The position numbers were made by a program, and so were the translations under genes. A stretch of 64,000 bases of DNA from NCBI RefSeq assembly GCF_013407955.1, contig NZ_JACCBU010000001.1, forward strand, positions 2,480,001 through 2,544,000, written 5' to 3'. Source of the DNA: Microlunatus parietis (GTDB taxonomy: Bacteria > Actinomycetota > Actinomycetes > Propionibacteriales > Propionibacteriaceae). The notes below the pieces were generated by a model that saw only the letters and a program-made list of their open reading frames with translations, searched no databases and had not been told where the DNA came from. Of the stretch, positions 51,019 to 59,988 are shown piece after piece. Each line of letters starts with the position of its first letter. Positions within the stretch are counted from its first letter, which is position 1.

Positions 51019-53103
51019 TCAGTACCACTTCACCTCGAGCAGGAGGCCGTTCTGTACGTAGAACTTGCTCGCGCCGGGCGAGGTGTCGGCGAAGCTGCAG
51101 CGGTAGTTCGGACCAAGATCATTCAGGGTGTCCGGGTCGATCCGGCGGGTCGTCCCGCTGGTGGTGTGGATCGCTCCGTCGCCGGGATCGAAGTTCATGT
51201 TGACGGCCCGCGGCTGGAAACCGGAGATGGTCGGCCACGGATAGTCGAAGTACTTCTTGGAGCGGAGCAGCCTGCCGTCGGTGGGGTCGATCTCGAAGAC
51301 GGTCCCGTAGGACTGGCCGAACAGGCGGCCCTGGCCGTCGAAGGTCAGGCCGGAGACGCCGTCCTCGTCGGCCAGCGGCGTCGAGGTCCACCTCACCTCA
51401 CCCGACGCGGCGTCCAGCGCGAACACCTGGCCGCGGTGCTTCGAGCCGTCGGCCGGGTTGCAGCAGCCGAGCGACCCGCCGTAGACGATGCCGTCCCGGT
51501 AGGTCAGCGCCGAGATCTGGTTCGCGCCGCTGACCAGGCCGGAGTTCCAGGTCCGCCGCTCCCCCGTCTCCGGGTCATACAAGGTGACGGCTCCGTTGAG
51601 CTGGGTGTTCTTCGGCGAGGTGCCGACGGCGACGTACTTGCCGGCGCTGACGACGGTCCACGGCCGCTCCTGGCCCTCGGCCTTCAGGTCGAACAGCTTC
51701 TTCGGGTTGGTGCCGTCGGCGAACGGCTGCGCCGGGTCGTACTCCCAGAGTTCGGCGTTGGCGTAGATGCCGAGGTAGAGCTTGCCGTTGTGGGTGCCCA
51801 TGCCCTCGATCTGGTGCGGGAACTTGTACTCGGTCCACGTCGTCGTCGCCGGGTCGTACGCGACGAAGCCGCCCTGGAAGTAGCCTCCGCCGTAGATCCG
51901 GCCGTCCGGGCCCTTGGCCAGCGAGCGCGGCGCCGTCGGCGTGCCGACCAGGCCGTCGATCTGGGTCAGGATGCCGGCCCTGGTCACCGTGTCGTAGCGC
52001 CAGAGGTCACCGGTGGCCCCGCCGCCGACGATCGTCTCGTGGCCGGTGACCGGATCGGGGAACCGACCCAGGCCCTTGCCCGCACCCAGGCCGCCCTTGT
52101 CCGCCTGCTCGTCGCCGCCCTTGAAGCCGGTGCCGGTCAGCCGGCCGGTACGGGGATCGAAGAGCTTCAACTCGGCCGAGTCGATCAGGTAGACCCGGCC
52201 ACGCGCATCGGCGGAGGTGATCGTCTGGCCCAGGTAGCCAGGGATCTCGTGCACCCACTTGAGGGTCCGCAGGTTCAGCACCCAGCCGGTCGAAGCGGTC
52301 GTGCCGCCGGCGAACATGACGTAGAGGAAACCGGCCTCGTCCTCCATCTGGTACGCGTACTTGTCGGTCGGCATCCCCTTCGGCAGCGGGATCTCGACCC
52401 GCTTCCCGGAGACCGGATCGACCTGCCAGAGCCCGGCGCTCTGGCCGAGGCCGGCATAGATCTTGCCCTCGGCGTACTCGACGGAGCGGACGTATCCGTA
52501 CGTCCCGCCGAAGTCGCCGTAGTCGCGATAGGTCCGGGTCTCGGCGTTCCAGGCGATCAACCGGCCCCCGGGCAGCGGCGGCGGAGCGAAGCCCTCGGTG
52601 GTGCCGATGTAGAAGTTGCCCTTGTCGTCGACGTCGCCTTCCCAGGTGAAGCTGGCGTACTTCGTCGGCCGGCCGAGGTCCTCGATCTCGGTCGCACCCC
52701 AGGGCAGCCGGTAGACGTGCCCGTAGCCGTACGTCGAGGCGAAGACCGTGCCGTGCCGATCGACCGAGACGCCCCAGGCGCCCTGCGCACCCTTGTCGGC
52801 CGGGACCTCGGCCGGGTCCGAGTTCGGTACGTGGAGCGTGATCATCCGCAGCACCTTCGCGGAGAACGTGTCGATCTCCGCGAGATAGGCCGGCGCCCCG
52901 CTGAACACCCGGTACGTCCGCACCGACCCGTCCGGCATCCGCGCTGTCTCGCCGCTCGCCGAGCTCGTCGAGTAGAGCGGGATCTGCCCGCGATTCCACC
53001 ACTGCGGCGTGGTCGGGACGACCTCCGCGGCGGCGACCGGCGGCCTGGCCAGACCGGCCGCGACCATGATCAACAACACCGCACCGACGACCCAGCGACC
53101 CAT
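51019..53103 (-). CDS. secreted beta-propeller protein
   Basis: 694 residues. I start at ATG 53103 because GAGGGGGCGGG precedes it and MGRWVVGAVLLIMVAAGLAR opens a clean signal peptide; the frame reaches TTG 53133. The mature part is a series of propeller-like repeats with the pattern 'LYxGLxxxAxLWxYDP': KGNFYIGTTEGF, GKIYAGLGQSAGLWQVDPVS, GRIYGGGYFQGGFVAYDPAT, GKLYLGIYANAELWEYDPAQ. One Cys pair occurs in GSLGCCNPADGS. It is probably an extracellular binding protein or lyase-type enzyme; no catalytic motif is evident. It is convergent with AraC 2, four bases apart. Confidence 0.75.
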   Translation of the reverse strand: MGRWVVGAVLLIMVAAGLARPPVAAAEVVPTTPQWWNRGQIPLYSTSSASGETARMPDGSVRTYRVFSGAPAYLAEIDTFSAKVLRMITLHVPNSDPAEVPADKGAQGAWGVSVDRHGTVFASTYGYGHVYRLPWGATEIEDLGRPTKYASFTWEGDVDDKGNFYIGTTEGFAPPPLPGGRLIAWNAETRTYRDYGDFGGTYGYVRSVEYAEGKIYAGLGQSAGLWQVDPVSGKRVEIPLPKGMPTDKYAYQMEDEAGFLYVMFAGGTTASTGWVLNLRTLKWVHEIPGYLGQTITSADARGRVYLIDSAELKLFDPRTGRLTGTGFKGGDEQADKGGLGAGKGLGRFPDPVTGHETIVGGGATGDLWRYDTVTRAGILTQIDGLVGTPTAPRSLAKGPDGRIYGGGYFQGGFVAYDPATTTWTEYKFPHQIEGMGTHNGKLYLGIYANAELWEYDPAQPFADGTNPKKLFDLKAEGQERPWTVVSAGKYVAVGTSPKNTQLNGAVTLYDPETGERRTWNSGLVSGANQISALTYRDGIVYGGSLGCCNPADGSKHRGQVFALDAASGEVRWTSTPLADEDGVSGLTFDGQGRLFGQSYGTVFEIDPTDGRLLRSKKYFDYPWPTISGFQPRAVNMNFDPGDGAIHTTSGTTRRIDPDTLNDLGPNYRCSFADTSPGASKFYVQNGLLLEVKWY

Positions 53104-53232
53104 TTCGCCCGCCCCCTCGAATTGCGGCATCAATTTCGGACATCCGAACGGGCGTTAACACCCTGCCGCTAATTCTGTGAAATCTAAGGACCTGGGCATT
53201 CCACGTCAAGGGTTCGGGGCCTGGCCACCGAG

Positions 53233-53270
53233 AGTGATTTCTCGCCGCGACTGACCGGCGGAAATTCACT
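53233..53270. repeat. short inverted repeat, family 2, copy 3
   Basis: AGTGATTTCTCGCCG (53233-53247), loop CGACTGA, CCGGCGGAAATTCACT (53255-53270). The loop and right arm agree with the copy at 8697-8732. Its right end lies over the stop codon of the S51 peptidase gene, so the repeat forms that gene's last codon and 3' end. Confidence 0.75.
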
Positions 53271-53919
53271 GCGCATCGCGGTCAACGCCCGGAAGGTGGA
53301 CGAGCGGGATCGAACCGAGTCCCGTGATCTCGCCGGTCTCCGCAACCCGCACCATGGCACCGTCGGGAATGCCGACCATCGACCGGCCCGGATAGGCCCG
53401 CAGCCAGGCGCGATGATCGAACTGGCCGAAGTGCGGCGCGACGAGCGTCCCGGGCAGCCAGCCCCAGGTCCGCAGCGGCCGCCCGAAGTCGATCATGCCG
53501 ATTCCCACCACGGCCGCACCGGCGCTGCAGCCGGCGACGACGGCACCGCCGCGATGGACCCGCTGCAGGGCGGCGAGCGCCGGAGTCCCGCTGAGCGTCG
53601 TGACCAGCCGAGTCGGCGATCCGCCGCTGATCAAGATCAACTCCGCCTCCGCCAACCGTTCCAGCACGGCCGGGTCGAAGGCGTCCGCCCGCGACCCCAG
53701 GCCCGAGTCGACCAGCAGGACCGGGAACCCCGGCTGGGTGGTGAAATGCGCGGCCAGAGTTTCAAGATCATGATCACTCGGCTCGTCCTGAGCGGTCCGC
53801 AGCGCGACGGCCCGAATCGGGTCGTCGGCACGGCCGGCCCGCGGCACCGCGGCCAGGATCGCGGCCTCGTGCGGAGCCGGAGACGTGCTGTAGAGGAAGA
53901 GCCTGCCGGAGCTCGTCAT
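53266..53919 (-). CDS. peptidase S51-family protein (cyanophycinase/PepE-like)
   Basis: 217 residues of a class I glutamine-amidotransferase-like fold. The nucleophile elbow is VVAGCSAGAAVVGIGMIDFG (Ser-type SAGA), preceded by AELILISGGSPTRLVTTLSG, and followed by LVAPHFGQFDHRAWLRAYPG with the likely histidine. Family members cleave Asp-X dipeptides or cyanophycin. Its start overlaps the LysR stop by four bases, so both genes share a transcript. The 3' end is formed by a family-2 inverted repeat. Confidence 0.82.
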   Translation of the reverse strand: MTSSGRLFLYSTSPAPHEAAILAAVPRAGRADDPIRAVALRTAQDEPSDHDLETLAAHFTTQPGFPVLLVDSGLGSRADAFDPAVLERLAEAELILISGGSPTRLVTTLSGTPALAALQRVHRGGAVVAGCSAGAAVVGIGMIDFGRPLRTWGWLPGTLVAPHFGQFDHRAWLRAYPGRSMVGIPDGAMVRVAETGEITGLGSIPLVHLPGVDRDAQ

Positions 53920-54833
53920 TCCTTCCTCACATCCGCCGGACCGACGCCGGCCCCGGTCGCCTCGATCAGGGTCCGCAGCAGGGGGCGTCGGTCCCCGCGC
54001 CGCCAGGCGAGGACGAGTTCCGACGGCGGCACCCCGGTGACGGGCCGGACCGCGATGTCGTCGCCGCGGAACAGGGGCACGTTGCCGGCGGCGACCAGGC
54101 AGACGCCGAGTCCCGCGCCCAGGGCCTCCCGGGTCTCGTCGGTCGAGGCGATCTCGGCACCGATCACCGGCGGCCGGCCGCCGCGGCTCTCGGTGGCGAG
54201 CCAGAAGTCGCGGTTCACGCCGGCCGCCGCAGGCAGGGCGAGGAAGGGCTCGTCGAGCAGGCTCTCGAACGGGATCGCCTCTGCGCCTGCCAGCCGGTGG
54301 CCGGCCGGGAGCAGCACCAGGCGTTGCTCGGTGGCGACGGTGATCCAGTCGTACCGCTCCGGCTCGGCCAGCGGCAGCCAGACGAACGCCGCGTCGCAGC
54401 CCTCCTCCGCCGGGCCGGTCAGCCCGCCGGTCGTGTCGGCCCAGCCGATCTGGCGCAGCTGCAGGGTCGCCGTCGGCGCCGCGTCGGCGAACCGGGCCCG
54501 GATCGCCGGGAGCAGGCCGCGGCCCAGTCCGGTACTGATGCCGACCACCAGCGTCGCCGCGGTCTCGGCGGCCGTCGCGGCCAGCTCGGCCTCCGCATCG
54601 GCCCAGGCCGCCAGCACGTTCCGGATCTGCGGCAGCAGCGCCGTTCCGGCCGCCGTCAGCCGTACCGTCCGGCGATCGCGCTCGAACAGCCGGACCCGCA
54701 GTTGTCCTTCCAGGGCACGGATCTGCTTGGACAGGGCCGGCTGGCTGACGTACAGGGCCTCGGCCGCCCGGCCGAAGTGCAGGTGCTCGGCGACCGCGAC
54801 GAAAGAGCGCAACTCACGCAGATGCACGTCCAT
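53916..54833 (-). CDS. LysR-family transcriptional regulator
   Basis: 305 residues. The winged HTH is LRELRSFVAVAEHLHFGRAA then EALYVSQPALSKQIRALEGQ, LRVRLFERDRRTVRLTAAGT; the effector domain has ATLVVGISTGLGRGLLPAIR. It is divergent from an SDR gene whose start lies 61 bases away, the classical LysR/target layout. TGATGGTTATCA (54838-54849) in the gap is a possible T-N11-A type site. Confidence 0.92.
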   Translation of the reverse strand: MDVHLRELRSFVAVAEHLHFGRAAEALYVSQPALSKQIRALEGQLRVRLFERDRRTVRLTAAGTALLPQIRNVLAAWADAEAELAATAAETAATLVVGISTGLGRGLLPAIRARFADAAPTATLQLRQIGWADTTGGLTGPAEEGCDAAFVWLPLAEPERYDWITVATEQRLVLLPAGHRLAGAEAIPFESLLDEPFLALPAAAGVNRDFWLATESRGGRPPVIGAEIASTDETREALGAGLGVCLVAAGNVPLFRGDDIAVRPVTGVPPSELVLAWRRGDRRPLLRTLIEATGAGVGPADVRKE

Positions 54834-54894
54834 GCCTGATGGTTATCACAGCAGGTCTTGGACGCCGGCTTCGCGGTACGGAACCGTGGACACC

Positions 54895-55752
54895 ATGAAC
54901 AACACCACCCAGCGGGTCTGGCTGATCACCGGCGCCACCAGCGGCTTCGGTCGCGCTCTGACCGAGGCCGCGATCGCCGCCGGCGACATCGTGATCGGCG
55001 CAGCTCGCAGCCCCGAGCGGCTCGACGATCTGGTCGCCGCCCACCAAGATCAACTCGAGGCGGTCGAGCTCGACGTGACCGACGCCCCAGCGATCAGCCG
55101 GCTGGTCGAGGACCTGGTCCGGCGCTACGGCCGGATCGACGTCCTGGTCAACAACGCCGGCCGGACTCAGGTCGGCGCGGTCGAGGAGACCACCGACGCC
55201 GAGCTGCGCGACCTGTTCGAATTGCACTTCTTCGGCCCGGCGGCACTGACCCGGGCCGTGCTGCCGCATTTCCGGGAGCGGCGGAGCGGGGCGATCGTCA
55301 TGCTCAGCAGCATGGGCGGGCAACTGTCGTTCGCCGGCTTCTCGGCCTACAGTTCGACGAAGTTCGCCGTCGAGGGGTTCGCCGAGGCGCTCGCCGACGA
55401 AGTGTCGCCGTACGGGATCAAGGTGCTGGTGGTCGAGCCGGGCGCCTTCCGTACCGGATTGTTCGGCAAGGGTGCGGCGGTGTTCAGCGAGCCGCTGGCC
55501 GCCTACGACGCGTCGGTCGGCGAGACCCGGCGGATGGTGCAGGCGGGCGACGGGACCCAGGCCGGCGACCCGGCCAAGGCCGCCGCCGCGATCCTGACCG
55601 CCCTGGCGGCCGAGTCGACCCCGCTCCGGCTGCCGCTCGGCGGGGACGCCGTCGACGCGATCCGCGGTCACCTCGATCGGGTCGGCGCCGAACTGGACCA
55701 GTGGGAGGCGGTGGCCCGGGACACCGCGTTCGCGGCCGAACCGGCCAGTTGA
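54895..55752 (+). CDS. SDR-family oxidoreductase
   Basis: 285 residues. Cofactor motif VWLITGATSGFGRALTEAAI at residues ~8-27, acidic/basic switch AARSPERLDDL suggesting NADP, VLVNNAGRTQVGAVEETTDA, catalytic Ser in IVMLSSMGGQLSFAGFSAYS, and YSSTKFAVEGFAEALADEV with Tyr and Lys. ATG 54895 has no strong ribosome-binding site. Probably controlled by the divergent LysR gene. A strong hairpin follows the stop. Confidence 0.9.
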   Translation: MNNTTQRVWLITGATSGFGRALTEAAIAAGDIVIGAARSPERLDDLVAAHQDQLEAVELDVTDAPAISRLVEDLVRRYGRIDVLVNNAGRTQVGAVEETTDAELRDLFELHFFGPAALTRAVLPHFRERRSGAIVMLSSMGGQLSFAGFSAYSSTKFAVEGFAEALADEVSPYGIKVLVVEPGAFRTGLFGKGAAVFSEPLAAYDASVGETRRMVQAGDGTQAGDPAKAAAAILTALAAESTPLRLPLGGDAVDAIRGHLDRVGAELDQWEAVARDTAFAAEPAS

Positions 55753-55757
55753 ACAAC

Positions 55758-55798
55758 GGAAACGGCGCCCCTCCCCTGGTGGGGACGGGCGCCGTTCC
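55758..55798. terminator. bidirectional hairpin terminator
   Basis: Left arm 55758-55776 (GGAAACGGCGCCCCTCCCC), loop TGGT, right arm 55781-55798 (GGGGACGGGCGCCGTTCC). Nearly all bases pair, with one bulge. It lies six bases after the SDR stop and 16 bases from the rplQ stop, so it can end both the plus-strand SDR transcript and the minus-strand ribosomal operon. Confidence 0.85.
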
Positions 55799-55813
55799 GG
55801 TGCTTGCTGAAGC

Positions 55814-56554
55814 TCAGCCGGCCTTGGTGAAGCCGGCGGCCTGGGCCGCCTCTTCGCTGTCGAACCAGACCTCGGCCTCGGTCTGGTCGTACCACTGCGA
55901 GGCCTCGGTGTGGTACTTCATCGAGTCCTCGTTGCCCTTGATCGTGAAGCCCGCCGGCGGCTCGGTGCCCCGGTACGTGCCCTCCGACGTGGACCCTTCC
56001 GCGGCCAGTTCGGCGTTCGTCGGCTCCGCGGTGTCCTCCGCGGTGTCGGCGGCCAGCTCGGCGTTGGTCGGCTCCGAGGTGTCCTCGGCCTCGGTCTCCG
56101 TGGCCTCCGGCTCCTTGGGCTCCTCGGCCTTGGCGGCGGGCTTCGCATCGGCCTTCTTCGCGGTGACCTTGCCGTTCGCGGCCTTGGACTCCTCGACCGA
56201 CTCGGTGACCAGCTCGATCACGGCCATCGGGGCGTTGTCGCCCTTGCGCGGCCCGACCTTGGTGATCCGGGTGTAGCCGCCGTCGCGCTCGGCGAACGTC
56301 GGCGCGATGTCGGCGAACAGGGTGTGCACGACGCCCTTGTCCCGGATCGTCGAGAGCACCAGCCGGCGCGCGTGCAGGTCGCCGCGCTTGGCCTTGGTGA
56401 TCAACTTTTCGGCGAGCGGCTGGACCCGCTTCGCCTTCGCCTCCGTGGTCACGATCCGGCCGTGCTCGAACAGCTGGGTGGCCAGGTTGGACAGGATCAG
56501 GCGCTCGTGGGCCGGGCTGCCGCCGAGCCGGTTGCCCTTGGTGGGTGTTGGCAT
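55814..56554 (-). CDS. rplQ: 50S ribosomal protein L17 with C-terminal sunset-type domain
   Basis: 246 residues against ~120 for the bacterial core. Residues 1-120 are L17: [60 protein letters not shown]. Then comes a ~75-residue acidic, Ala/Glu-rich linker with EPTNAELAA occurring twice. The last ~45 residues ([40 protein letters not shown]) match the small 'sunset' module (KGN.xSM.YH...) found appended to several actinobacterial proteins. The gene is the last of the infA-rpmJ-rpsM-rpsK-rpsD-rpoA-rplQ operon. Confidence 0.95.
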   Translation of the reverse strand: MPTPTKGNRLGGSPAHERLILSNLATQLFEHGRIVTTEAKAKRVQPLAEKLITKAKRGDLHARRLVLSTIRDKGVVHTLFADIAPTFAERDGGYTRITKVGPRKGDNAPMAVIELVTESVEESKAANGKVTAKKADAKPAAKAEEPKEPEATETEAEDTSEPTNAELAADTAEDTAEPTNAELAAEGSTSEGTYRGTEPPAGFTIKGNEDSMKYHTEASQWYDQTEAEVWFDSEEAAQAAGFTKAG

Positions 56555-56586
56555 GGTTTCAGTTCTTCCTCGTCATGACTCTCGAC

Positions 56587-57612
56587 TCAGTACTGCTCGG
56601 TCTCGCTGAAGTCGACCTCGTCCTCGGACTCTTCGTCGTCGTAGTTCCGGCCCACCGTCAGCGGATCGAAGCCCGGCGAGCTGTCCTTCAGGGACAGGCC
56701 CATCTCGTGCAGCTTCAGCTTGACCTCGTCGATCGACTTGGAGCCGAAGTTCCGGATGTCCAGCAGGTCCTGCTCGCTGCGGGACACCAGCTCGCTCACC
56801 GTGTGGATGCCTTCCCGCTTCAGGCAGTTGTACGAACGCACGGTGAGGTTCAGGTCCTCCACCGGGAGCGCCAGGTCGGCGGCCAGCTGCTCGTCGATCG
56901 GCGACGGGCCGATCTCGATGCCCTCGGCCTCCAGGTTCAGCTCACGGGCCAGGCCGAACAGCTCGACCAGGGTGCGGCCGGCCGAGGCCACCGCGTCCCG
57001 CGGGCGGATCGCCGTCTTGGTCTCGACGTCCAGGATCAGCCGGTCGAAGTCGGTCCGCTGCTCGACCCGGGTGGCCTCGACCTTGTAGGTGACCTTGAGC
57101 ACCGGCGAGTAGATCGAGTCGACCGGGATCCGGCCGATCTCGGCGTCGGCGGTCTTGTTCTGCACCGCGGAGACGTAGCCGCGGCCACGCTCGACGACCA
57201 GCTCCATCTCCAGCCGGCCGTTCTCGGCCAGCGTGGCGAGGTGCAGGTCGGGGTTGTGCACCTCGACGCCCGCCGGCGGGGCGATGTCGGCCGCGGTGAC
57301 CGCGCCCGGGCCCGCCTTGCGCAGGTACATGGTGACCGGCTCGTCCTCCTCGGAGGAGACGACCAGGCCCTTGAGGTTCAGGATGATCTCGGTGACGTCC
57401 TCGACGACGCCCTCGAGCGTGTCGAACTCGTGCTGGTTACCGTCGATCTTGATGCTGGTGACGGCCGCCCCCGGAATCGAGGACAGCAGCGTGCGCCGCA
57501 GCGAATTGCCGAGCGTGTAACCGAATCCGGGCTCCAGCGGCTCGATGACGAACCGGGAACGGTAGTCGGAGACGGTCTCCTCCGACAGCGTCGGGCGCTG
57601 TGCGATCAACAT
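56587..57612 (-). CDS. rpoA: RNA polymerase alpha subunit
   Basis: 341 residues. N-terminal dimerisation domain: [20 protein letters not shown] then [37 protein letters not shown]. The C-terminal domain has [20 protein letters not shown] and [20 protein letters not shown], the helix-hairpin-helix that touches UP elements and activators. Its tail is acidic ([17 protein letters not shown]). It is 33 bases from rplQ and 145 bases from rpsD; that gap holds a hairpin and a dispersed repeat. Confidence 0.98.
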   Translation of the reverse strand: MLIAQRPTLSEETVSDYRSRFVIEPLEPGFGYTLGNSLRRTLLSSIPGAAVTSIKIDGNQHEFDTLEGVVEDVTEIILNLKGLVVSSEEDEPVTMYLRKAGPGAVTAADIAPPAGVEVHNPDLHLATLAENGRLEMELVVERGRGYVSAVQNKTADAEIGRIPVDSIYSPVLKVTYKVEATRVEQRTDFDRLILDVETKTAIRPRDAVASAGRTLVELFGLARELNLEAEGIEIGPSPIDEQLAADLALPVEDLNLTVRSYNCLKREGIHTVSELVSRSEQDLLDIRNFGSKSIDEVKLKLHEMGLSLKDSSPGFDPLTVGRNYDDEESEDEVDFSETEQY

Positions 57613-57660
57613 GGTGGTTCATTCCTTCCCCGTACCGACCGCTATTTGACGGTACGGAAA

Positions 57661-57685
57661 CCGCCGGCGCATCCAACGCCGGCGG
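57661..57685. promoter_or_regulatory. 9-bp perfect hairpin in the rpsD-rpoA gap
   Basis: CCGCCGGCG (57661-57669), loop CATCCAA, CGCCGGCGG (57677-57685), all pairs matching. Lying between two co-directional operon genes, it could be an attenuator, an RNA processing site or a remnant of a repeat. There is no U-tract. Confidence 0.45.
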
Positions 57686-57696
57686 ATCCTGCGGAT

Positions 57697-57721
57697 CGTT
57701 CCCTGAGCTTGTCGAAGGGTC
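57697..57721. repeat. dispersed TTCCCTGAGC...TCGAAGGG repeat, rpsD-rpoA gap
   Basis: CGTTCCCTGAGCTTGTCGAA followed by GGGTC, an imperfect palindrome. It is the same sequence type, in opposite orientation, as 42114-42138. It sits within the ribosomal operon between rpsD and rpoA. Confidence 0.7.
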
Positions 57722-57757
57722 AAGACCCAAGATCAACAAGCCCAGAGAACGTACAAC

Positions 57758-58363
57758 TCACTTGGAGTAGAGCTCGACGATCAGCTGTTCCTGAACGTCG
57801 ATCACGATCTGCTCGCGGGTGGGCAGCTGGTGGATCAGGATGCGCATCTTGTTCGGCAGCGCGTCCATCCAGCCGGGCACGTCCCGCTCGCCGTGGGTCT
57901 CGCGAGCGATCACCAGCGGCAGCAGCTCACGCGACTTCTCCTTGACGTCGATCACGTCGTGCGGGCTGACCCGGTACGACGGGATGTTCACCTTCTGGCC
58001 GTTGACCAGGAAGTGGCCGTGCACCACCAGCTGGCGGGCCTGCCGCCGGGTCCGGGCGAAGCCGGCCCGGTACACGACGTTGTCCAGCCGCGACTCGAGG
58101 ATCTGCAGCAGCAGGTCGCCGGTCTTGCCGGACTGCCGGCTGGACTCCTCGAAGTAGCGGGCGAACTGCTTCTCCAGCACGCCGTACGCGAACCGCGCCT
58201 TCTGCTTCTCCCGCAGCTGCAGCGCGTACTCGGTGTCCTTGGTGCGGCCGCGGCCGTGCACGCCGGGCGGGTAGGGGCGGCGCTCGAACGCCTTGTCGCC
58301 GCCGACCAGGTCAACACCCAGCCGTCGCGACTTCTTGGTCATGGGACCGGTATAGCGAGCCAT
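57758..58363 (-). CDS. rpsD: 30S ribosomal protein S4
   Basis: 201 residues. Family motifs: MARYTGPMTKKSRRLGVDLV, PPGVHGRGRTKDTEYALQLR, EKQKARFAYGVLEKQFARYF, RLDNVVYRAGFARTRRQARQ with the S4 RNA-binding domain, LVVHGHFLVNGQKVNIPSYR. There are no zinc cysteines in the N-terminus, so it is the C-minus type. It is 21 bases downstream of rpsK on the minus strand. Confidence 0.98.
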   Translation of the reverse strand: MARYTGPMTKKSRRLGVDLVGGDKAFERRPYPPGVHGRGRTKDTEYALQLREKQKARFAYGVLEKQFARYFEESSRQSGKTGDLLLQILESRLDNVVYRAGFARTRRQARQLVVHGHFLVNGQKVNIPSYRVSPHDVIDVKEKSRELLPLVIARETHGERDVPGWMDALPNKMRILIHQLPTREQIVIDVQEQLIVELYSK

Positions 58364-58384
58364 GATTCAGTCGTCCTTTCTGGG

Positions 58385-58786
58385 TCAGACCCGGCGCCGC
58401 TTGGGCGGGCGGCAGCCGTTGTGCGGAACTGGGGTCACGTCGGCGATGGCGCCGACCTCGAGGCCGACCGCGCCGAGCGAACGGATCGCGGTTTCACGGC
58501 CCGAACCCGGGCCCTTGACGAAGACGTCGACCCGCTTCATGCCGTGCTCCATCGCGCGCCGGCCGGCAGCCTCAGCGGCCATCTGCGCGGCGTACGGGGT
58601 GGACTTGCGGGAGCCCTTGAAACCGACCGTCCCGGCCGAGGCCCACGCGATCACCGCGCCGGTCGGGTCCGTGATCGAGATGACGGTGTTGTTGAAGGTG
58701 CTCTTGATGTGAGCGTGGCCCGCGACCACGTTCTTCTTCTCTTTGCGCCGGACCTTCTTGGCGGCGCCGCGTCCTGCGATTGCCAT
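58385..58786 (-). CDS. rpsK: 30S ribosomal protein S11
   Basis: 133 residues. [80 protein letters not shown], and the end [17 protein letters not shown] are invariant S11 motifs. The N-terminal 20 residues are basic ([20 protein letters not shown]). It follows rpsM by 44 bases. Confidence 0.98.
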   Translation of the reverse strand: MAIAGRGAAKKVRRKEKKNVVAGHAHIKSTFNNTVISITDPTGAVIAWASAGTVGFKGSRKSTPYAAQMAAEAAGRRAMEHGMKRVDVFVKGPGSGRETAIRSLGAVGLEVGAIADVTPVPHNGCRPPKRRRV

Positions 58787-58830
58787 GTGTGTGGTTCTCC
58801 TGGAGGTTTCTCACCAAGCACGCGGACGCG

Positions 58831-59205
58831 TTACTTGGCCTTCTTCTTTCCGGCGACGGGCTTCCGGGCGCCCTTACGGCCCCGGGCGTTGGTACGGGTG
58901 CGCTGACCACGTACCGGCAGGCCGCTGCGGTGACGACGGCCCTGGTACGAGCCGATCTCCACCTTGCGCCGAATGTCCGCCGAAACCTCCCGGCGAAGAT
59001 CACCCTCGGTCTGGTAGTTCGCTTCGATCCAGTCCCGCAGCGCGACCAGCTGGTCGTCGTTGAGTTGATGTACCCGAAGATCACCACTGATCTTCGTGGC
59101 CTCCAGGGTCTCGGCGGCGCGCGTCTTGCCGACGCCGAAGATGTAGGTCAGTGCGACCTCGAGCCGCTTGTCACGCGGCAGGTCGACACCAATCAGGCGT
59201 GCCAT
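58831..59205 (-). CDS. rpsM: 30S ribosomal protein S13
   Basis: 124 residues. [60 protein letters not shown] and [20 protein letters not shown] are diagnostic, with the basic C-terminal tail [15 protein letters not shown] that lies between tRNA sites at the head of the 30S subunit. It follows rpmJ after a 224-base gap that shows no gene. Confidence 0.98.
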   Translation of the reverse strand: MARLIGVDLPRDKRLEVALTYIFGVGKTRAAETLEATKISGDLRVHQLNDDQLVALRDWIEANYQTEGDLRREVSADIRRKVEIGSYQGRRHRSGLPVRGQRTRTNARGRKGARKPVAGKKKAK

Positions 59206-59429
59206 CAGGCGGTCTACCTCTCGGTTTCGATCCGGATCCCGTTTCCAGCGGAGATCGTCCGGACCGCGAAGGTGTCTGGCGTGACGCGTCCCCGACGAGC
59301 TGCCGGAATCCCGGCTGCCGCGGGGCCTCGGCCTTCGTCCGAGGGTGGTCTCGGGGAGTTCAGGCTCCCTGAGTTGCGGTCACACTTTTTCTGTTCAGTT
59401 GGTGCTGCGGGGACGTGCGAGTCCCGAGC

Positions 59430-59543
59430 TCAGCCCTGACGCTGCTTGTGTCGGGGGTTCTCGCAAATCACCATCACGCGACCGTGCCGGCGAATCACCT
59501 TGCACTTGTCGCAGATCTTCTTGACGCTCGGCTGAACCTTCAT
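59430..59543 (-). CDS. rpmJ: 50S ribosomal protein L36
   Basis: 37 residues: [20 protein letters not shown] then [17 protein letters not shown]. The zinc ligands C11, C14, C27 and H32 are all present, so this is the zinc-binding (C+) form of L36. It stands between infA and rpsM in the usual order. The start ATG 59543 and stop at 59430 give the conserved length. Confidence 0.97.
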   Translation of the reverse strand: MKVQPSVKKICDKCKVIRRHGRVMVICENPRHKQRQG

Positions 59544-59635
59544 CGAGCTGCTTTCTTGATCAGCCCATGGCAGGCCACAGGCATGTGGTGGATGGTTTGC
59601 GGGGTTTCCCGGGGCGCGAACCCCAGGAAGATCGA

Positions 59636-59857
59636 CTACTTGTGCCGGTAAACGATGCGACCCCGGTTCAGGTCGTACGCGGAGAGTTCGACGACGACGC
59701 GGTCGGTCGGAAGGATACGGATGTAGTTCTGCCGCATCTTGCCGCTGATCGTGGCCAACACCTTGTGTCCATTGGACAACTCCACGCGAAACATCGCGTT
59801 GGGCAGGGCCTCGACCACTGTGCCTTCCAGCTCGAGCGCGCCTTCCTTCTTCGCCAT
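59636..59857 (-). CDS. infA: translation initiation factor IF-1
   Basis: 73 residues from ATG 59857: [73 protein letters not shown]. It is a single OB-fold that binds the ribosomal A site. The frame extends upstream to 60046, but that part is not conserved and covers the next promoter. It is the first gene of the seven-gene minus-strand ribosomal operon, divergent from the YbdK-type ligase gene across 131 bases. Confidence 0.98.
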   Translation of the reverse strand: MAKKEGALELEGTVVEALPNAMFRVELSNGHKVLATISGKMRQNYIRILPTDRVVVELSAYDLNRGRIVYRHK

Positions 59858-59988
59858 AAACTCTCTAACGATCGCCTGACAGGGAACAACGAACCACCGG
59901 CAAAGGTGGCCGACCCGAAACTTTACGCCAGTTCGCGCGAGGACCCAAATCACGGTACGGGTCAGGGTTCGCCTGCCAGACTGAGGGC

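Noticed and set aside
53296..54850. Long plus-strand frame upstream of the SDR gene start
   Set aside because: It runs antisense through the S51 and LysR genes; the SDR protein clearly begins at ATG 54895.
59206..59429. Possible small gene or RNA between rpmJ and rpsM
   Set aside because: No open frame with ribosome-binding site and no strong hairpin in 224 bases.
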